64,000 nt of DNA, from NCBI RefSeq assembly GCF_050315115.1, contig NZ_JBNPOJ010000007.1, positions 43,315 through 107,314 of the forward strand, given 5' to 3'. This DNA is from Peptoniphilus_A sp022767005 (GTDB taxonomy: Bacteria > Bacillota > Clostridia > Tissierellales > Peptoniphilaceae). The notes beneath the pieces were generated by a model. It did no database searches. It was not told where the DNA came from and worked only from the letters and a program-made list of their open reading frames with translations. The first letter of the stretch is position 1. Each line of letters starts with the position of its first letter. Both the position numbers and the translations under genes were made by a program. This document shows positions 48,624 to 58,029 of this stretch, piece by piece.

Positions 48624-49487
48624 TTATAATAGTTCATCATCTTCATCTTCTGTTGATTCTTCATGACTTTCATCATTGTCAGATTCATCTTCTGACTCAC
48701 TAATATAATCCTCATCATCTTCTTCAAAGTCTTCCAACATTCTATCTTCTTTTGCTTTGACTACTTTAAAATAATATCCTGCTCCTATAACTCCTCCAAT
48801 TACAAGTGCAACAATTAGAAATGAACCTATCCCGCTTTTCTTTTCTTCTTTTACTGGAACAACCGTAGGCTCTTCTTTTTTTACTTCTTCTTTCTTAGGC
48901 TCTTCAACCTTTATAGTATTTTTATCTTCTGATTCAATCATATTAAGTAGGTCTTGCTCTCCTACTTCTGTTAATAATCTTACATTATCTTGATTTGATG
49001 AGTAATCCACTATTAGGTGCATAGTTTTTCCACTTTTAGTTTGAAATGTTAAAAATTGTCTTACATCTACTGGATTTTCTTTATCTTTTTCTGTATCTCC
49101 ACTTGGTGTAATATCTTTTCCATTCCTATCTACATTTTCAATTACTGAACCTCTTGCCTTATTTTCTTGTGTCGCAAGATTATTTACTGCCTTTGTATTA
49201 CCACCTTTTAAAAGTGGTGTTTTCTTTGGAGGATTATTTGAAGGCTTATTTGCTTCACTTGTATTTCCTGGTATTCTTGGAACATCTTGATAAGGAATTT
49301 CTTCTTTTGATGGTGTAAAAACATCATCTTTCAACATTTTTTCAAATTCTTCTTTTTGTGGTTCATAGATTGATTCGTTTTGACTTTCTATCTGTCCTTC
49401 ATTTGTCATTGCAAATGTAGTTGCTGGTACTGTAAATGTAAAAAGGAGTAACGCTATGGCTACTCCTCGTTTAATGCTCTTATTCAT
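48624..49487 (-). CDS. DUF4366 (CD1107-type) membrane-anchored ICE protein
   Basis: A 287-residue protein with an N-terminal signal peptide (IALLLFTFTVPATTFA), an extracellular linker, a conserved region that reads RQFLTFQTKSGKTMHL, then a transmembrane segment (FLIVALVIGGVIGAGYYF) and an acidic cytoplasmic tail. DUF4366 proteins are standard members of Tn1549/CTn transfer clusters. They are likely part of the cell-envelope channel. It follows the coiled-coil protein by 14 bases. Confidence 0.85.
   Translation of the reverse strand: MNKSIKRGVAIALLLFTFTVPATTFAMTNEGQIESQNESIYEPQKEEFEKMLKDDVFTPSKEEIPYQDVPRIPGNTSEANKPSNNPPKKTPLLKGGNTKAVNNLATQENKARGSVIENVDRNGKDITPSGDTEKDKENPVDVRQFLTFQTKSGKTMHLIVDYSSNQDNVRLLTEVGEQDLLNMIESEDKNTIKVEEPKKEEVKKEEPTVVPVKEEKKSGIGSFLIVALVIGGVIGAGYYFKVVKAKEDRMLEDFEEDDEDYISESEDESDNDESHEESTEDEDDELL
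49435..49466 (-). terminator. Hairpin and T run inside the signal-peptide codons of the DUF4366 gene
   Basis: GGAGTA (49466-49461) and TACTCC (49450-49445) flank a 10-base loop, then TTTTT on the minus strand. It starts 21 bases after the ATG. Confidence 0.55.
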
Positions 49488-49501
49488 TTTTCTATCCTTT
49501 C

Positions 49502-51085
49502 TTATTTTACATTTTTAAATACATAGACTGCTTTTCTAGCATTGTCCCATTCTATTGTTTGGTTTTTGCCATCTTTAATATCGCCATGACTTGCTCCAAA
49601 AGCTTTAGCAATATTTGAAATTGAAGCATGAATTCTTCCATTTATAATCACTGGCTTAACATCTGAATTGTAGACCTTTCCATCTGAATCTTTCATAACA
49701 CCAGTATCAATATTTAGTCTTAATGTCTTTTTAGCTAGGATATTATTCTCTTTATTTGAGAAAATAGCTTCTCGAGTAGAGTTGTCATACTCAACATTAA
49801 AACCTAGAGTATAAGCGATATATCTTACTGGAATCATAGTTCTTCCTTGATCTACATAAGTTTTTACATCCATATAGACTGTTGTCTTACCATCTTTATT
49901 GATAATGTTATAGAAGTTTTTGTCTACTTGAAAAACTGCAAATTCTTTTTCATCTTTAACTTGTTTTTTGTCATGTTGTTCCTCTTGCTTTTTCATCTTG
50001 TTAAGATCAAATTGATTTAGGATGTTCTTATCATCAGCTTTCAAAAGTTCGTCCCACTTCTTATCTTGAGATTTCTTATCTTCTTTCTTCTCTTTGTTTT
50101 CTTTTTGGAGTTTTAGTAGTTCATCTAATTTCTTAGATAAGTCTTGGTTTAGATTTTTATCTTTTTCATCTTTAGCTTGTTTTTCAAGTTCTTCTTTAGC
50201 TTTTTTATTTGCTTCCTCGATTAACTTCTTTGCTTCTTCAATTTTCTTATCCAACTCTTCTTTTAGCTTTTTAATTTCTTCTTCAGAAGCTTTTTGTTTT
50301 TCTTCTAGTTCTTTAATCTTATCTTCTAATTCCTTATTTGTATTTTCAGAAGATTCTTTTAAGCTATCAATAGCCTTTTGAAGCTCTTCAATTTTCTTAA
50401 AGCATTCTGACTTAGAATTTTCTGTCTCTTTCTTTTTAGACTCAAGGTCTTTTATCTTAGCATCTTTTTCATCAAGAGCTTTTTCTAAGTCCTTAATTCT
50501 ATTGTCTTTATCCTCGATTTCTTTAGTCTTCTTTGCAAGTTCTCCTTCTAAAGACTCGAGCTTTTCTTGCATTTCTTTGATTTGATTTTCATTTTTATCA
50601 GCCTTTTCTTTCTCAGCTTCTAACTCCCATTTTATAGATGAATAATCTTCTTTTAGTTTTGCATTTTCATCTTGTAATCTTTTTAATTCATCTTTAAGCT
50701 GAGTAATTTCTGCTATTAGTTCATCATTATTGGAGTTTTTAAGATCCTCAATTTCTTTATTCAATTGAGCAATCTTATTGTCTTTATCTCTAATTTCTTC
50801 TTCAAGCTTATCTTTTTCTTGTTTTAGTTTTTCTCCGTTATCTTTGCAAGAATCTAACTTTTCCTTTAACTCATCTATCTTTGATTGATCTTCTTGTTTC
50901 TTATCATTTAAGTCTTTGATTTGATTTTCTAAATCATTAATATTACTTATTGAACTTTCTATCACTTTTTTACTACCATCTGTATCATCAGCTTTAGCTA
51001 GTACATTAGTAGTTGAAGTTGATGTTAAAACTAATAAAAGAGCCATAAAAAAGGCTCTTAGTCTGTTCGTATTAAATTTCTTCAT
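49502..51085 (-). CDS. Secreted coiled-coil protein with copper-amine-oxidase-like stalk domain
   Basis: A 527-residue protein with a signal peptide (AFFMALLLVLTSTSTTNVLA). Residues 40-345 form a long, highly charged coiled coil rich in Lys, Glu and Asp. The C-terminal 150 residues match the copper-amine-oxidase N-terminal/stalk domain found in surface proteins of clostridia and anaerobic cocci (RTMIPVRYIAYTLGFNVEYD, then PVIINGRIHASIS). It sits between DUF4315 and DUF4366 in the transfer operon, an unusual place for a stalk-domain protein. It could act as a surface adhesin or channel spacer. The start overlaps the gene before it by 14 bases. Confidence 0.75.
   Translation of the reverse strand: MKKFNTNRLRAFFMALLLVLTSTSTTNVLAKADDTDGSKKVIESSISNINDLENQIKDLNDKKQEDQSKIDELKEKLDSCKDNGEKLKQEKDKLEEEIRDKDNKIAQLNKEIEDLKNSNNDELIAEITQLKDELKRLQDENAKLKEDYSSIKWELEAEKEKADKNENQIKEMQEKLESLEGELAKKTKEIEDKDNRIKDLEKALDEKDAKIKDLESKKKETENSKSECFKKIEELQKAIDSLKESSENTNKELEDKIKELEEKQKASEEEIKKLKEELDKKIEEAKKLIEEANKKAKEELEKQAKDEKDKNLNQDLSKKLDELLKLQKENKEKKEDKKSQDKKWDELLKADDKNILNQFDLNKMKKQEEQHDKKQVKDEKEFAVFQVDKNFYNIINKDGKTTVYMDVKTYVDQGRTMIPVRYIAYTLGFNVEYDNSTREAIFSNKENNILAKKTLRLNIDTGVMKDSDGKVYNSDVKPVIINGRIHASISNIAKAFGASHGDIKDGKNQTIEWDNARKAVYVFKNVK
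51032..51059 (-). terminator. Hairpin and T run at the start of the coiled-coil gene
   Basis: AAGAGCC (51059... reading minus) pairs with GGCTCTT, 7 of 7, loop 8, followed by TTATTAG. It begins 26 bases after the ATG at 51085, much like the one in the DUF4366 gene. Confidence 0.55.
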
Positions 51086-51311
51086 TATGAATGTTCTCCT
51101 TTTCTTTTAATTTTTCTTCTCTTTTTCTATCATTGATTTTCTCCACTAATTCTTCCAAGCTAATATTGTTTCTCCTAATAGTTACAATTATTTCTTCATT
51201 TTCAACTTGTATTTCTTCATCACAAATTTCCTTGTATTTTGCATTTAAATCTTTTAACTTCTCTTCTATTTTTTTCTTTTTGTTTCTAATACTTATAAGT
51301 TTTCTGTTCAC
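51072..51311 (-). CDS. DUF4315 family protein
   Basis: A 79-residue, coiled-coil protein counted from a GTG at 51311 that has GGGAG before it; the longer open frame overlaps the hydrolase gene. Features: KKIEEKLKDLNAKYKEICDEE, then EIIVTIRRNNISLEELVEKI. DUF4315 small proteins are routinely found after the NlpC/P60 component of these elements. Function unknown. Confidence 0.8.
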   Translation of the reverse strand: MNRKLISIRNKKKKIEEKLKDLNAKYKEICDEEIQVENEEIIVTIRRNNISLEELVEKINDRKREEKLKEKENIHNEEI

Positions 51312-51325
51312 ATAATATCTCCCTT

Positions 51326-53905
51326 CTATCTTGGTCTTCCAAAACCATAAAAGTGTGATTTCCAATATTTTGAATTTATTGATGTGTATTGAATTGGATC
51401 TCCTGCGTGAATCATCATTCCGTTACCTGCGTATATTCCTACATGAGATATTGGAGTTCCACTGTTATATGTTGAGTGGAAAAATATAATATCTCCAGGT
51501 TGAGCTTCACTTGGACTTACTGGATTACAATAGTCTTTGTATATTCTCCATGCAGTTGTTCTTGGCATTCTCTTTACACCAGACTTTGTAAATGACCAAC
51601 ATACAAAACCTGAACAGTCAAAGTTAGATGGTCCACTTGCTCCAAACACATATCTTTTACCTATATGTTTTTCTGCTTCATTAAATAAGGCTTTGGCAGT
51701 AGCTGAATCAAAAGCAAGACCAGGATTTCCAAAGTTTGGATTATCTACTATTTCTCCTAAGTCCCCATTACCTGATCCAAAAACATCACCCATATTCCCC
51801 TTAGCTTCAAGAAGAGCTTCATAATGAACTACATTGTCTGGATAATCTTTAAATATTTCCCTAACAACTTCATCCATTTCTTTTTTCTTTAAAGTGACAA
51901 TTAACTTTTTATATTCGTACTCTTCTTTTTCATAGCTAGTATAAGGATTGCCACGACTATCATATCTAGTTCTTGCTACTGTTCTTGTTCTAATTTCAAT
52001 TTCTTCCTTAAAATCAAGCTTATACATCTTATCGAAAAGTTCTTTTAAAATTCCTTTTACTTCAGATGCTGATTTTACTTCTCCGCATCTTGAAGTTATA
52101 TAGGATAAAAGTTCATGGGTATTATGACCAATTTCTCCTTCTTTGTTTATGATATATTCGTCATATCCAGGATGACTTGTTTTTACACTTTCGATTTGTG
52201 ATTGTAGGTCATATTCCATTGATGAAAATTCTTGATTAACTTCACTTAGAACTATGTCTTGTGATAGGTATGTTGTTGTCATTACTGAGTTTACTGAGTT
52301 ACTTAGTCCACTCATACCAACACTTCCTCCACCAATCATGATTGATATCATAAGACCTAGCCCTATTACTAGAAATAAAACCATCTTACTTTTTCTTACG
52401 ATTAGCTCTTTAGAAGCCTTACCTAAACTTAAAATAGCTTTTTTAACTCTATCTACCAGTCTTGTTTCGTGCTTTTTAGCTATCATGCTCTTCATTTGCT
52501 TTCTTTGGTAAAACTTATTAAATCTATTTTTCTTTATATAGGCGTCTGACTTTTTTAAATCTTCTAAGCCACTTTTAAACTCCAACTTGCTTTTTCTCTT
52601 TCTTATTTTTTTATCAAGTTTAGATAGCTTTTTTAAGGATTTTTTCTTTTTGTCTAACTTATACCTCCTTATTCCATGCTGGAGCTTAGAGCTTACATTA
52701 GCGGCCTTTTCTCCAGATTCTACACCAGTATTATCAGACCCTGAACTTAAATAATCTCTCACTAACTCTGAAGACTTAGCTCCAGATAATAAAACCCCAG
52801 AAGATAGACTTCCTTTAGTTTTATTCTTTAAAATATTATCCTTTAACTTGCTTTTAGACTTTTCAAATTCTCCAATCTTTTTATCTGAGATAAAGTCTTT
52901 AACATCTTGTGCCTTCTTAGAATCTTTCGTTGTAACTTTCTTAGATTCATTTTTTAAGTCATCGATTTTCTTTCGAGTAAATTTATCACTTTCATAATTT
53001 TTTCTCTTATAGTAAGTCTTCTTTTTATTAACTTTCTTTTGTTCTGAAGGTTTAAGGCTTGTTTCCTTTTCATCTTTTATAAATTCAAGATTATTGTCAT
53101 TAAGATCAGGATTATCAAATGTTTGATCTGTATCAACTTTGCTTAGCTTATTTTCTTTATCTATTTCTTTAGAAAATTTTTCCTTATCTCTAAACTTCTT
53201 TTCTTGATAAAGCTTCTGCTTTTGCTTTTTATCGATATTAGTATTACTTTCGCTCTTACTTACTTCATCTTTAACAAGCTTATCTTTTCTATACACTCTC
53301 TTGCTTTTCTTTGCTTCAATAGGTTTATCTTCACTTGTCTGGATTCGCTTAGACTCTTTCTCGTTAATTTTATCTTGGAATTTATCCTTACTATGAATAA
53401 GTTTATCCTCATAATTTTTGAGAACTTGTCTTTTACTTGATGTCTTCTTATTGCTTATTGGTTGAGCCTTAGCTGAAATATCATCTGTTGTTAATTTATT
53501 AGAATTAATATTTCTACTGTTTTCACTATCAAAATTCACCTTTTTAAAGTCTACATCTAAGTCTTCATCAAGTTTAAAGCTTTCATCTGTCCTTATTTCA
53601 AGATTAGCTTGTTTTGTTTCTCCAGCCTTATCCTTATTTTCTAAAACTTCTTTTCTGATTCTTTCCTTGTTTTTAGACTTCTGAAAATCTTTTAATTTAT
53701 CTTGTTTTTGCTCTTTAGCTAATACATTCTCATGAATAAGTTTAGATTCTTTTTCTGAAATTTTATCTCCGAACCTATCCTTAGTCTTAATAATCTTATT
53801 GGTATAATCATCTGAATGAACAAGTTTACTATCTACATTCTTTTCAGGAGCGTCCCTATTTCGTATAATTTTCTTTTGAAAATCTTTTTTTAGCTTTTTA
53901 TCCAT
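51326..53905 (-). CDS. CD1108-type ICE protein with NlpC/P60 peptidoglycan hydrolase
   Basis: An 859-residue VirB1-like protein. Residues 1-450 are basic and repeat-containing, with a motif close to DKxxEKESKxI at least twice (DRFGDKISEKESKLIHE and DKFQDKINEKESKRIQ). A transmembrane segment is near residues 500-525. The C-terminus from about 730 is NlpC/P60: catalytic Cys in NFDCSGFV, His in ISHVGIYAG. It should cut peptidoglycan peptides to let the channel through. It lies 7 bases after VirB4, as in Tn1549-like elements. Confidence 0.88.
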   Translation of the reverse strand: MDKKLKKDFQKKIIRNRDAPEKNVDSKLVHSDDYTNKIIKTKDRFGDKISEKESKLIHENVLAKEQKQDKLKDFQKSKNKERIRKEVLENKDKAGETKQANLEIRTDESFKLDEDLDVDFKKVNFDSENSRNINSNKLTTDDISAKAQPISNKKTSSKRQVLKNYEDKLIHSKDKFQDKINEKESKRIQTSEDKPIEAKKSKRVYRKDKLVKDEVSKSESNTNIDKKQKQKLYQEKKFRDKEKFSKEIDKENKLSKVDTDQTFDNPDLNDNNLEFIKDEKETSLKPSEQKKVNKKKTYYKRKNYESDKFTRKKIDDLKNESKKVTTKDSKKAQDVKDFISDKKIGEFEKSKSKLKDNILKNKTKGSLSSGVLLSGAKSSELVRDYLSSGSDNTGVESGEKAANVSSKLQHGIRRYKLDKKKKSLKKLSKLDKKIRKRKSKLEFKSGLEDLKKSDAYIKKNRFNKFYQRKQMKSMIAKKHETRLVDRVKKAILSLGKASKELIVRKSKMVLFLVIGLGLMISIMIGGGSVGMSGLSNSVNSVMTTTYLSQDIVLSEVNQEFSSMEYDLQSQIESVKTSHPGYDEYIINKEGEIGHNTHELLSYITSRCGEVKSASEVKGILKELFDKMYKLDFKEEIEIRTRTVARTRYDSRGNPYTSYEKEEYEYKKLIVTLKKKEMDEVVREIFKDYPDNVVHYEALLEAKGNMGDVFGSGNGDLGEIVDNPNFGNPGLAFDSATAKALFNEAEKHIGKRYVFGASGPSNFDCSGFVCWSFTKSGVKRMPRTTAWRIYKDYCNPVSPSEAQPGDIIFFHSTYNSGTPISHVGIYAGNGMMIHAGDPIQYTSINSKYWKSHFYGFGRPR

Positions 53906-53912
53906 ATCACAC

Positions 53913-56336
53913 CTACTTAGCTTCTTCTGGTTTTGTTGTCATTAGCTTATATAGCATGGTATCTTTAGGGAATTTATCTATAAATGGAACAATAGTATTT
54001 CCAAAGAATAATAGTCCCTCACCTGCATTTGAATTAGTAATGTAGTTTAACTGATAAGGCGATATTTTTAATTTCTTAGCAAGAATATCTCTATCTCCAG
54101 ATGCTTGATTTAGCATTAGAACAAAATCTGTATTATCAAAGATATTTTCAATTTCCTGACTTGTTAAAAGGTCTTTTACGTTTTGAGTTATACCTGTTGG
54201 AATACCTCCCCATTTTCTAAATCTTTTCCAGATTTCTACTGAATATGAAGCAGTTTGTGGGTCTTTTAATAAAAGGTGGAACTCATCTATATAGTATCTT
54301 GTAGACTTGCTTCCTCTATTTAGGGAAACCTTGTTCCAAACCTGGTCTTGAATTACAAGCATACCTATTTTTTTAAGTTGTGTTCCTAGCTCTTTTATAT
54401 CAAAGCAGAGCAGTTGCCTATTTAGGTCAACATTTGACCTATTATTAAAGACATTAAGACTTCCTTTAACATAAATTTCCATTTCTGTTGCGAGCTTCCT
54501 ACCAACTCCCTCTTCTTGAGATAGGAGCATATCGTATAAATCTCCTAATATAGGCATATTTTCTGGTTTTGGGTCTTCAAAATACTTTTGATATATCTTT
54601 GGTAAGCACCTATCTATAACAGATTTTTCTGCAGCAGTAAGACCAGATCCTCCTACTACAAGTTCAAGCATGGACATTATAAAGTTTGCCTTATCTTTTA
54701 AAGGTGCGTCCCCATCTCCATAGTTCATATTTATATCTAGTGGATTTAGATAGTCCTTTGACTTTGCTGAAACTTTAATAACTTCTCCATTAAATTGTTT
54801 TACAAGGTTTGAATACTCGCCCTCAGGATCACAAATAATTACATCATCGTCTGTTACAAGAATTGCATTTGCCATCTCTCTCTTTGCCGAGAAAGATTTA
54901 CCAGAACCTGGTGTTCCTAATATTAATCCGTTAGGGTTCTTTAGTTTCTTCCTATCTGCCATAATCAAGTTTTGGCTAAGGGCATTTAAGCCATAGTACA
55001 AAGAATTTGCCGAATCAATAAATAGCTCTTCTGTTGTAAAAGGCATAAATACTGCCGTTGATGATGAAGTTAAAAATCTTTTTATCTCGACTTGATTAAC
55101 TCCTAAAGGTAAGACAGAAACAAGTCCTTGTTCTTGTTGATGAGATAATCTTTTTACCTGACAATTATGTCTATTTGCAATTGATGAAATTTGAGCAATA
55201 GTGTTTTCTAATTTTTGATTAGTCCTAGCAAAATTCATCATTACTATGGTAACTACAAAGAGCCTTTCATCTCTATTTTGTAAGTCAGATAACATGGACT
55301 TAACATCAGCCCCAAAAGTATTTATATCTGAAGGGATAATATCCATATCATATCCAGCACGAACTGCTTTCTTTTGTTCTTCAATTTTCATTCTGTCTAG
55401 GTCTGTGTTTTTTCTTTTAATGAGTTTAATAGCTTCTGCTTGTTCAACTACATCTATATGAAAAGCTACATAAATATTGTCATCAATATCTAAAAACTCA
55501 GATAACATTCTGTCTGATAACTCACTTGCAAGTATTTGAAAATGGCTTACTGCTCCAATGAATTTCCCAAATTTAAAATTATTTGCTGGTGCAAAATTAA
55601 AGATATTGGGAGTTATATGTGATTTTGTAGACTCTTTCTTCTTCAAATCTTTATATGAAAAATCAAAGTTCTTGTCTGGATTTAACATATCGTGAACAAG
55701 TCTTAGTCTTTCTTCGCCATCAAGGCTTTCTGCTCTTACTCCCATAGATTTAAAGTTAGATAAAATATCTACTTCAAGTCTATTTAACTTTGCTCTTGCT
55801 TGCTCTAGATTATCGGCTTCTGTTGTAAAGGTTATATACTTCATCTTTTTAAGTCCGTTATTCCCCTTTGCAAGTTGAAGCTTTAACATCTCCCTAAACT
55901 CTTTTCTTACATCGTCATAGAAGTCTCCTTTATCAGCAATTTTAATTGCATCTTGTAGGTCTTTATTTCTTCCTAATTGATTTACATATGAAAGTTCAAT
56001 GTGGACACTTGGATCAAAAGAATTTAAAAAATTGGCAAATTGGTTAAAGATTAAATCTCTATCTTCTTCCAATGCCAACTGGTAATTTATATCTTGAAAT
56101 GAAATTGTCTTTGAATAGTTTTTTTCATCTAACTGGCAAATGCCCTCTGGTAACATTCTTATATATGGAATAGTATCCTCAACTGTAAATCTCTTTTTCT
56201 CTTTCTTTAAAAGTACACTAAGAAGACTATTTGTTGGATCTTTCTTTGTTTTTAGCCTTCTTACTTCCTTTCGGTCTTTTTTTAATTGTTTTTCCCTTAG
56301 ATTTAAGTCGCTGATTTGCTTTTTTCTTTGCTTCAA
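53913..56336 (-). CDS. VirB4/TraE-type T4SS ATPase
   Basis: An 807-residue energy-coupling ATPase of the mating channel. Walker A is GTPGSGKSFSAKREM near 470, Walker B-like is DDVIICDPEGEYSN, and the C-terminal ATPase half has RYYIDEFHLLLKD. The N-terminal part is basic. The start at 56336 overlaps the PrgI gene by 110 bases; a later start would lose part of the basic N-terminus but is not excluded. Confidence 0.9.
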   Translation of the reverse strand: MKQRKKQISDLNLREKQLKKDRKEVRRLKTKKDPTNSLLSVLLKKEKKRFTVEDTIPYIRMLPEGICQLDEKNYSKTISFQDINYQLALEEDRDLIFNQFANFLNSFDPSVHIELSYVNQLGRNKDLQDAIKIADKGDFYDDVRKEFREMLKLQLAKGNNGLKKMKYITFTTEADNLEQARAKLNRLEVDILSNFKSMGVRAESLDGEERLRLVHDMLNPDKNFDFSYKDLKKKESTKSHITPNIFNFAPANNFKFGKFIGAVSHFQILASELSDRMLSEFLDIDDNIYVAFHIDVVEQAEAIKLIKRKNTDLDRMKIEEQKKAVRAGYDMDIIPSDINTFGADVKSMLSDLQNRDERLFVVTIVMMNFARTNQKLENTIAQISSIANRHNCQVKRLSHQQEQGLVSVLPLGVNQVEIKRFLTSSSTAVFMPFTTEELFIDSANSLYYGLNALSQNLIMADRKKLKNPNGLILGTPGSGKSFSAKREMANAILVTDDDVIICDPEGEYSNLVKQFNGEVIKVSAKSKDYLNPLDINMNYGDGDAPLKDKANFIMSMLELVVGGSGLTAAEKSVIDRCLPKIYQKYFEDPKPENMPILGDLYDMLLSQEEGVGRKLATEMEIYVKGSLNVFNNRSNVDLNRQLLCFDIKELGTQLKKIGMLVIQDQVWNKVSLNRGSKSTRYYIDEFHLLLKDPQTASYSVEIWKRFRKWGGIPTGITQNVKDLLTSQEIENIFDNTDFVLMLNQASGDRDILAKKLKISPYQLNYITNSNAGEGLLFFGNTIVPFIDKFPKDTMLYKLMTTKPEEAK

Positions 56337-56637
56337 GGTATGCCTCCTTTCTTATTCTCTTAGTTGGTTGATAAAACTTATGAAGATAGAAAAATTTAAA
56401 ATATTTTTCAAAAGTTAAGGTGTCTTTTTCATATAAGGTTATAAAAAAGATTGGCAGGGTTACTATTAGCATTACAATAATTGAAACATCATTAGGTAGA
56501 TATTTCTTCATAAATAAATAGGTTGGTATGCCAATTAGTCCTGCCACCGAAAAGCCTATAAGTTGTCTTTTAGTTAAGTTAAAGGCAACCTTTGTTTTAA
56601 TCTTGTCCAAATCTTTTGGTATTGGTACATACGCCAT
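56227..56637 (-). CDS. PrgI family (VirB3-like) protein
   Basis: A 136-residue protein with the PrgI pattern: VPIPKDLDKIKTKVAFNLT at the start, two membrane helices (LIGFSVAGLIGIPTYLF and IIVMLIVTLPIFFITLY), then a basic tail. It pairs with VirB4 in Gram-positive T4SS. The 110-base overlap with VirB4 lies in the two basic tails and is unusually long. Confidence 0.85.
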   Translation of the reverse strand: MAYVPIPKDLDKIKTKVAFNLTKRQLIGFSVAGLIGIPTYLFMKKYLPNDVSIIVMLIVTLPIFFITLYEKDTLTFEKYFKFFYLHKFYQPTKRIRKEAYLEAKKKANQRLKSKGKTIKKRPKGSKKAKNKERSNK

Positions 56638-56638
56638 T

Positions 56639-56929
56639 TTAATCTCCCTCTACTTCTTCTTTGGAAAGTTCAAGTATATGGTCATAATTAGATGTTGTTT
56701 CCTCTTCTAGGTAGCTAATTCTTTCTTCTAATTCTTCTTGTTTTTCTTCATTTCTGTCATTGTATTCTCCTTGATAAATAACAAATTCATTGTGACATCT
56801 TCCGAGTCTATTTATTCTCCTCTTTAAGTTTCTAATCTCTTCATTTCTTTTTTTCTCTTTTAAGATTTCATAAGTTCCTCCCAATAAAATTCCAAGTCCC
56901 AATAAAGCACAATTTTTCTTTTTTAACAT
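56639..56929 (-). CDS. Small coiled-coil hypothetical ICE protein
   Basis: A 96-residue protein. A short hydrophobic N-terminus (ALLGLGILLGGTYEIL) may be a membrane anchor, followed by a charged coiled coil. It lies between TrbL and PrgI, one base from PrgI, and is not recognised. It may be a structural or regulatory subunit of the channel. Confidence 0.55.
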   Translation of the reverse strand: MLKKKNCALLGLGILLGGTYEILKEKKRNEEIRNLKRRINRLGRCHNEFVIYQGEYNDRNEEKQEELEERISYLEEETTSNYDHILELSKEEVEGD

Positions 56930-56938
56930 TTATTCCTC

Positions 56939-57802
56939 CTAGTGCGTATTCATAATACTTTTTGCAACTGTTCCACTCTTAAACATCATAAGTCCAAGTA
57001 GTAGAGCATATCCTAATATACTAAACAAGCTTGCGTGAATATCTGTAACCTGTACCGTTCTTATTAAAACGGTGTAGATACCTAAACATACCATCAAAAA
57101 CAAACCTTGTAGTCCCAAGGCAAAAAGTCCCTTGATATAATTTGTTCCAATCTGACCCCATTCTTTATTTCCCATAGTCGCAAATGGTATGGACGATACT
57201 GATGAGTAGACATATATTTCAAACATACGCCCATATACTATTAATGTTATTACTAGTGATATTCCTTGAATTGCAATCCTTACAAGGCTTGTTTCAACTA
57301 GTATCATTAAAAGCTCACCTATTTCTTTTTCTTTTAATGCATCAACCATTGCAACTATCTGATCTCCTGAAACAGTGGCAGAAGTAGTGATTACCCCTGC
57401 CGCTTTGTTTACAAGATTTTGTGCCACATCAAAGACTGCCATTGAAAATTCAAAGGCATGGCTTGCAAGGTAGACTGCTATAAACATCTTTATAATGTAT
57501 TTAAAAAACTCAAAAGTATCTGTATCGTGCATATTATTCTTTTGCATGACCATATTTATGAGTTCAATACATAAAACTGCTGTTATGATAAGACCTGCTA
57601 TTGGAACAATCACATTATCATTAATGTTTTTTATGAAGTTATATACTTCTCCATTCCAACCCATTGGTGTTTTCCCAACATCAGTTGCAATAACTCCTAC
57701 CTTGTCATTTATATCTAAGAACATGGACTCAAGATTTGCTTTGATACCTCCGAGTAGCATATCCTTAAAAAATTCAGTTAGCTTGTCAAAGATACCAAAC
57801 AT
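56939..57802 (-). CDS. TrbL/VirB6-like channel protein
   Basis: A 287-residue polytopic protein with about six membrane segments. The N-terminal half has KVGVIATDVGKTPMGWNG, the region common to CD1112-type proteins; the C-terminal half is hydrophobic. Together with the neighbouring Maff2 and PrgI proteins it makes the membrane part of the T4SS. It follows Maff2 by 10 bases. Confidence 0.85.
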   Translation of the reverse strand: MFGIFDKLTEFFKDMLLGGIKANLESMFLDINDKVGVIATDVGKTPMGWNGEVYNFIKNINDNVIVPIAGLIITAVLCIELINMVMQKNNMHDTDTFEFFKYIIKMFIAVYLASHAFEFSMAVFDVAQNLVNKAAGVITTSATVSGDQIVAMVDALKEKEIGELLMILVETSLVRIAIQGISLVITLIVYGRMFEIYVYSSVSSIPFATMGNKEWGQIGTNYIKGLFALGLQGLFLMVCLGIYTVLIRTVQVTDIHASLFSILGYALLLGLMMFKSGTVAKSIMNTH

Positions 57803-57812
57803 AGACTTTCTC

Positions 57813-58028
57813 CTAATTTAAAACATTTGCAAGTAGTGGAATTAATTTAATACCGATTAGTACAATTCCTCCACCAGCCATAAGCTGCTTAATACCTTGA
57901 GATTTAGCACCAGGGTTATCATTACCGTAACCTTCCATTAAGTTAATAACTCCCCATGCTCCTAAACCTGCACCAATTGCAGTTACAAGTGTCTTTAAAA
58001 CTCCAACTCCAGCTGTAAAAAATTCCAT
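57813..58028 (-). CDS. Maff2 family (VirB2-like) protein
   Basis: A 71-residue two-helix membrane protein (GVGVLKTLVTAIGAGLGAW, then IKQLMAGGGIVLIGIKLIPL). It is the Maff2 type of small protein that precedes TrbL in Tn1549-like elements and probably corresponds to VirB2. The spacing on each side is close, so it is in the same operon. Confidence 0.9.
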   Translation of the reverse strand: MEFFTAGVGVLKTLVTAIGAGLGAWGVINLMEGYGNDNPGAKSQGIKQLMAGGGIVLIGIKLIPLLANVLN

Positions 58029-58029
58029 A

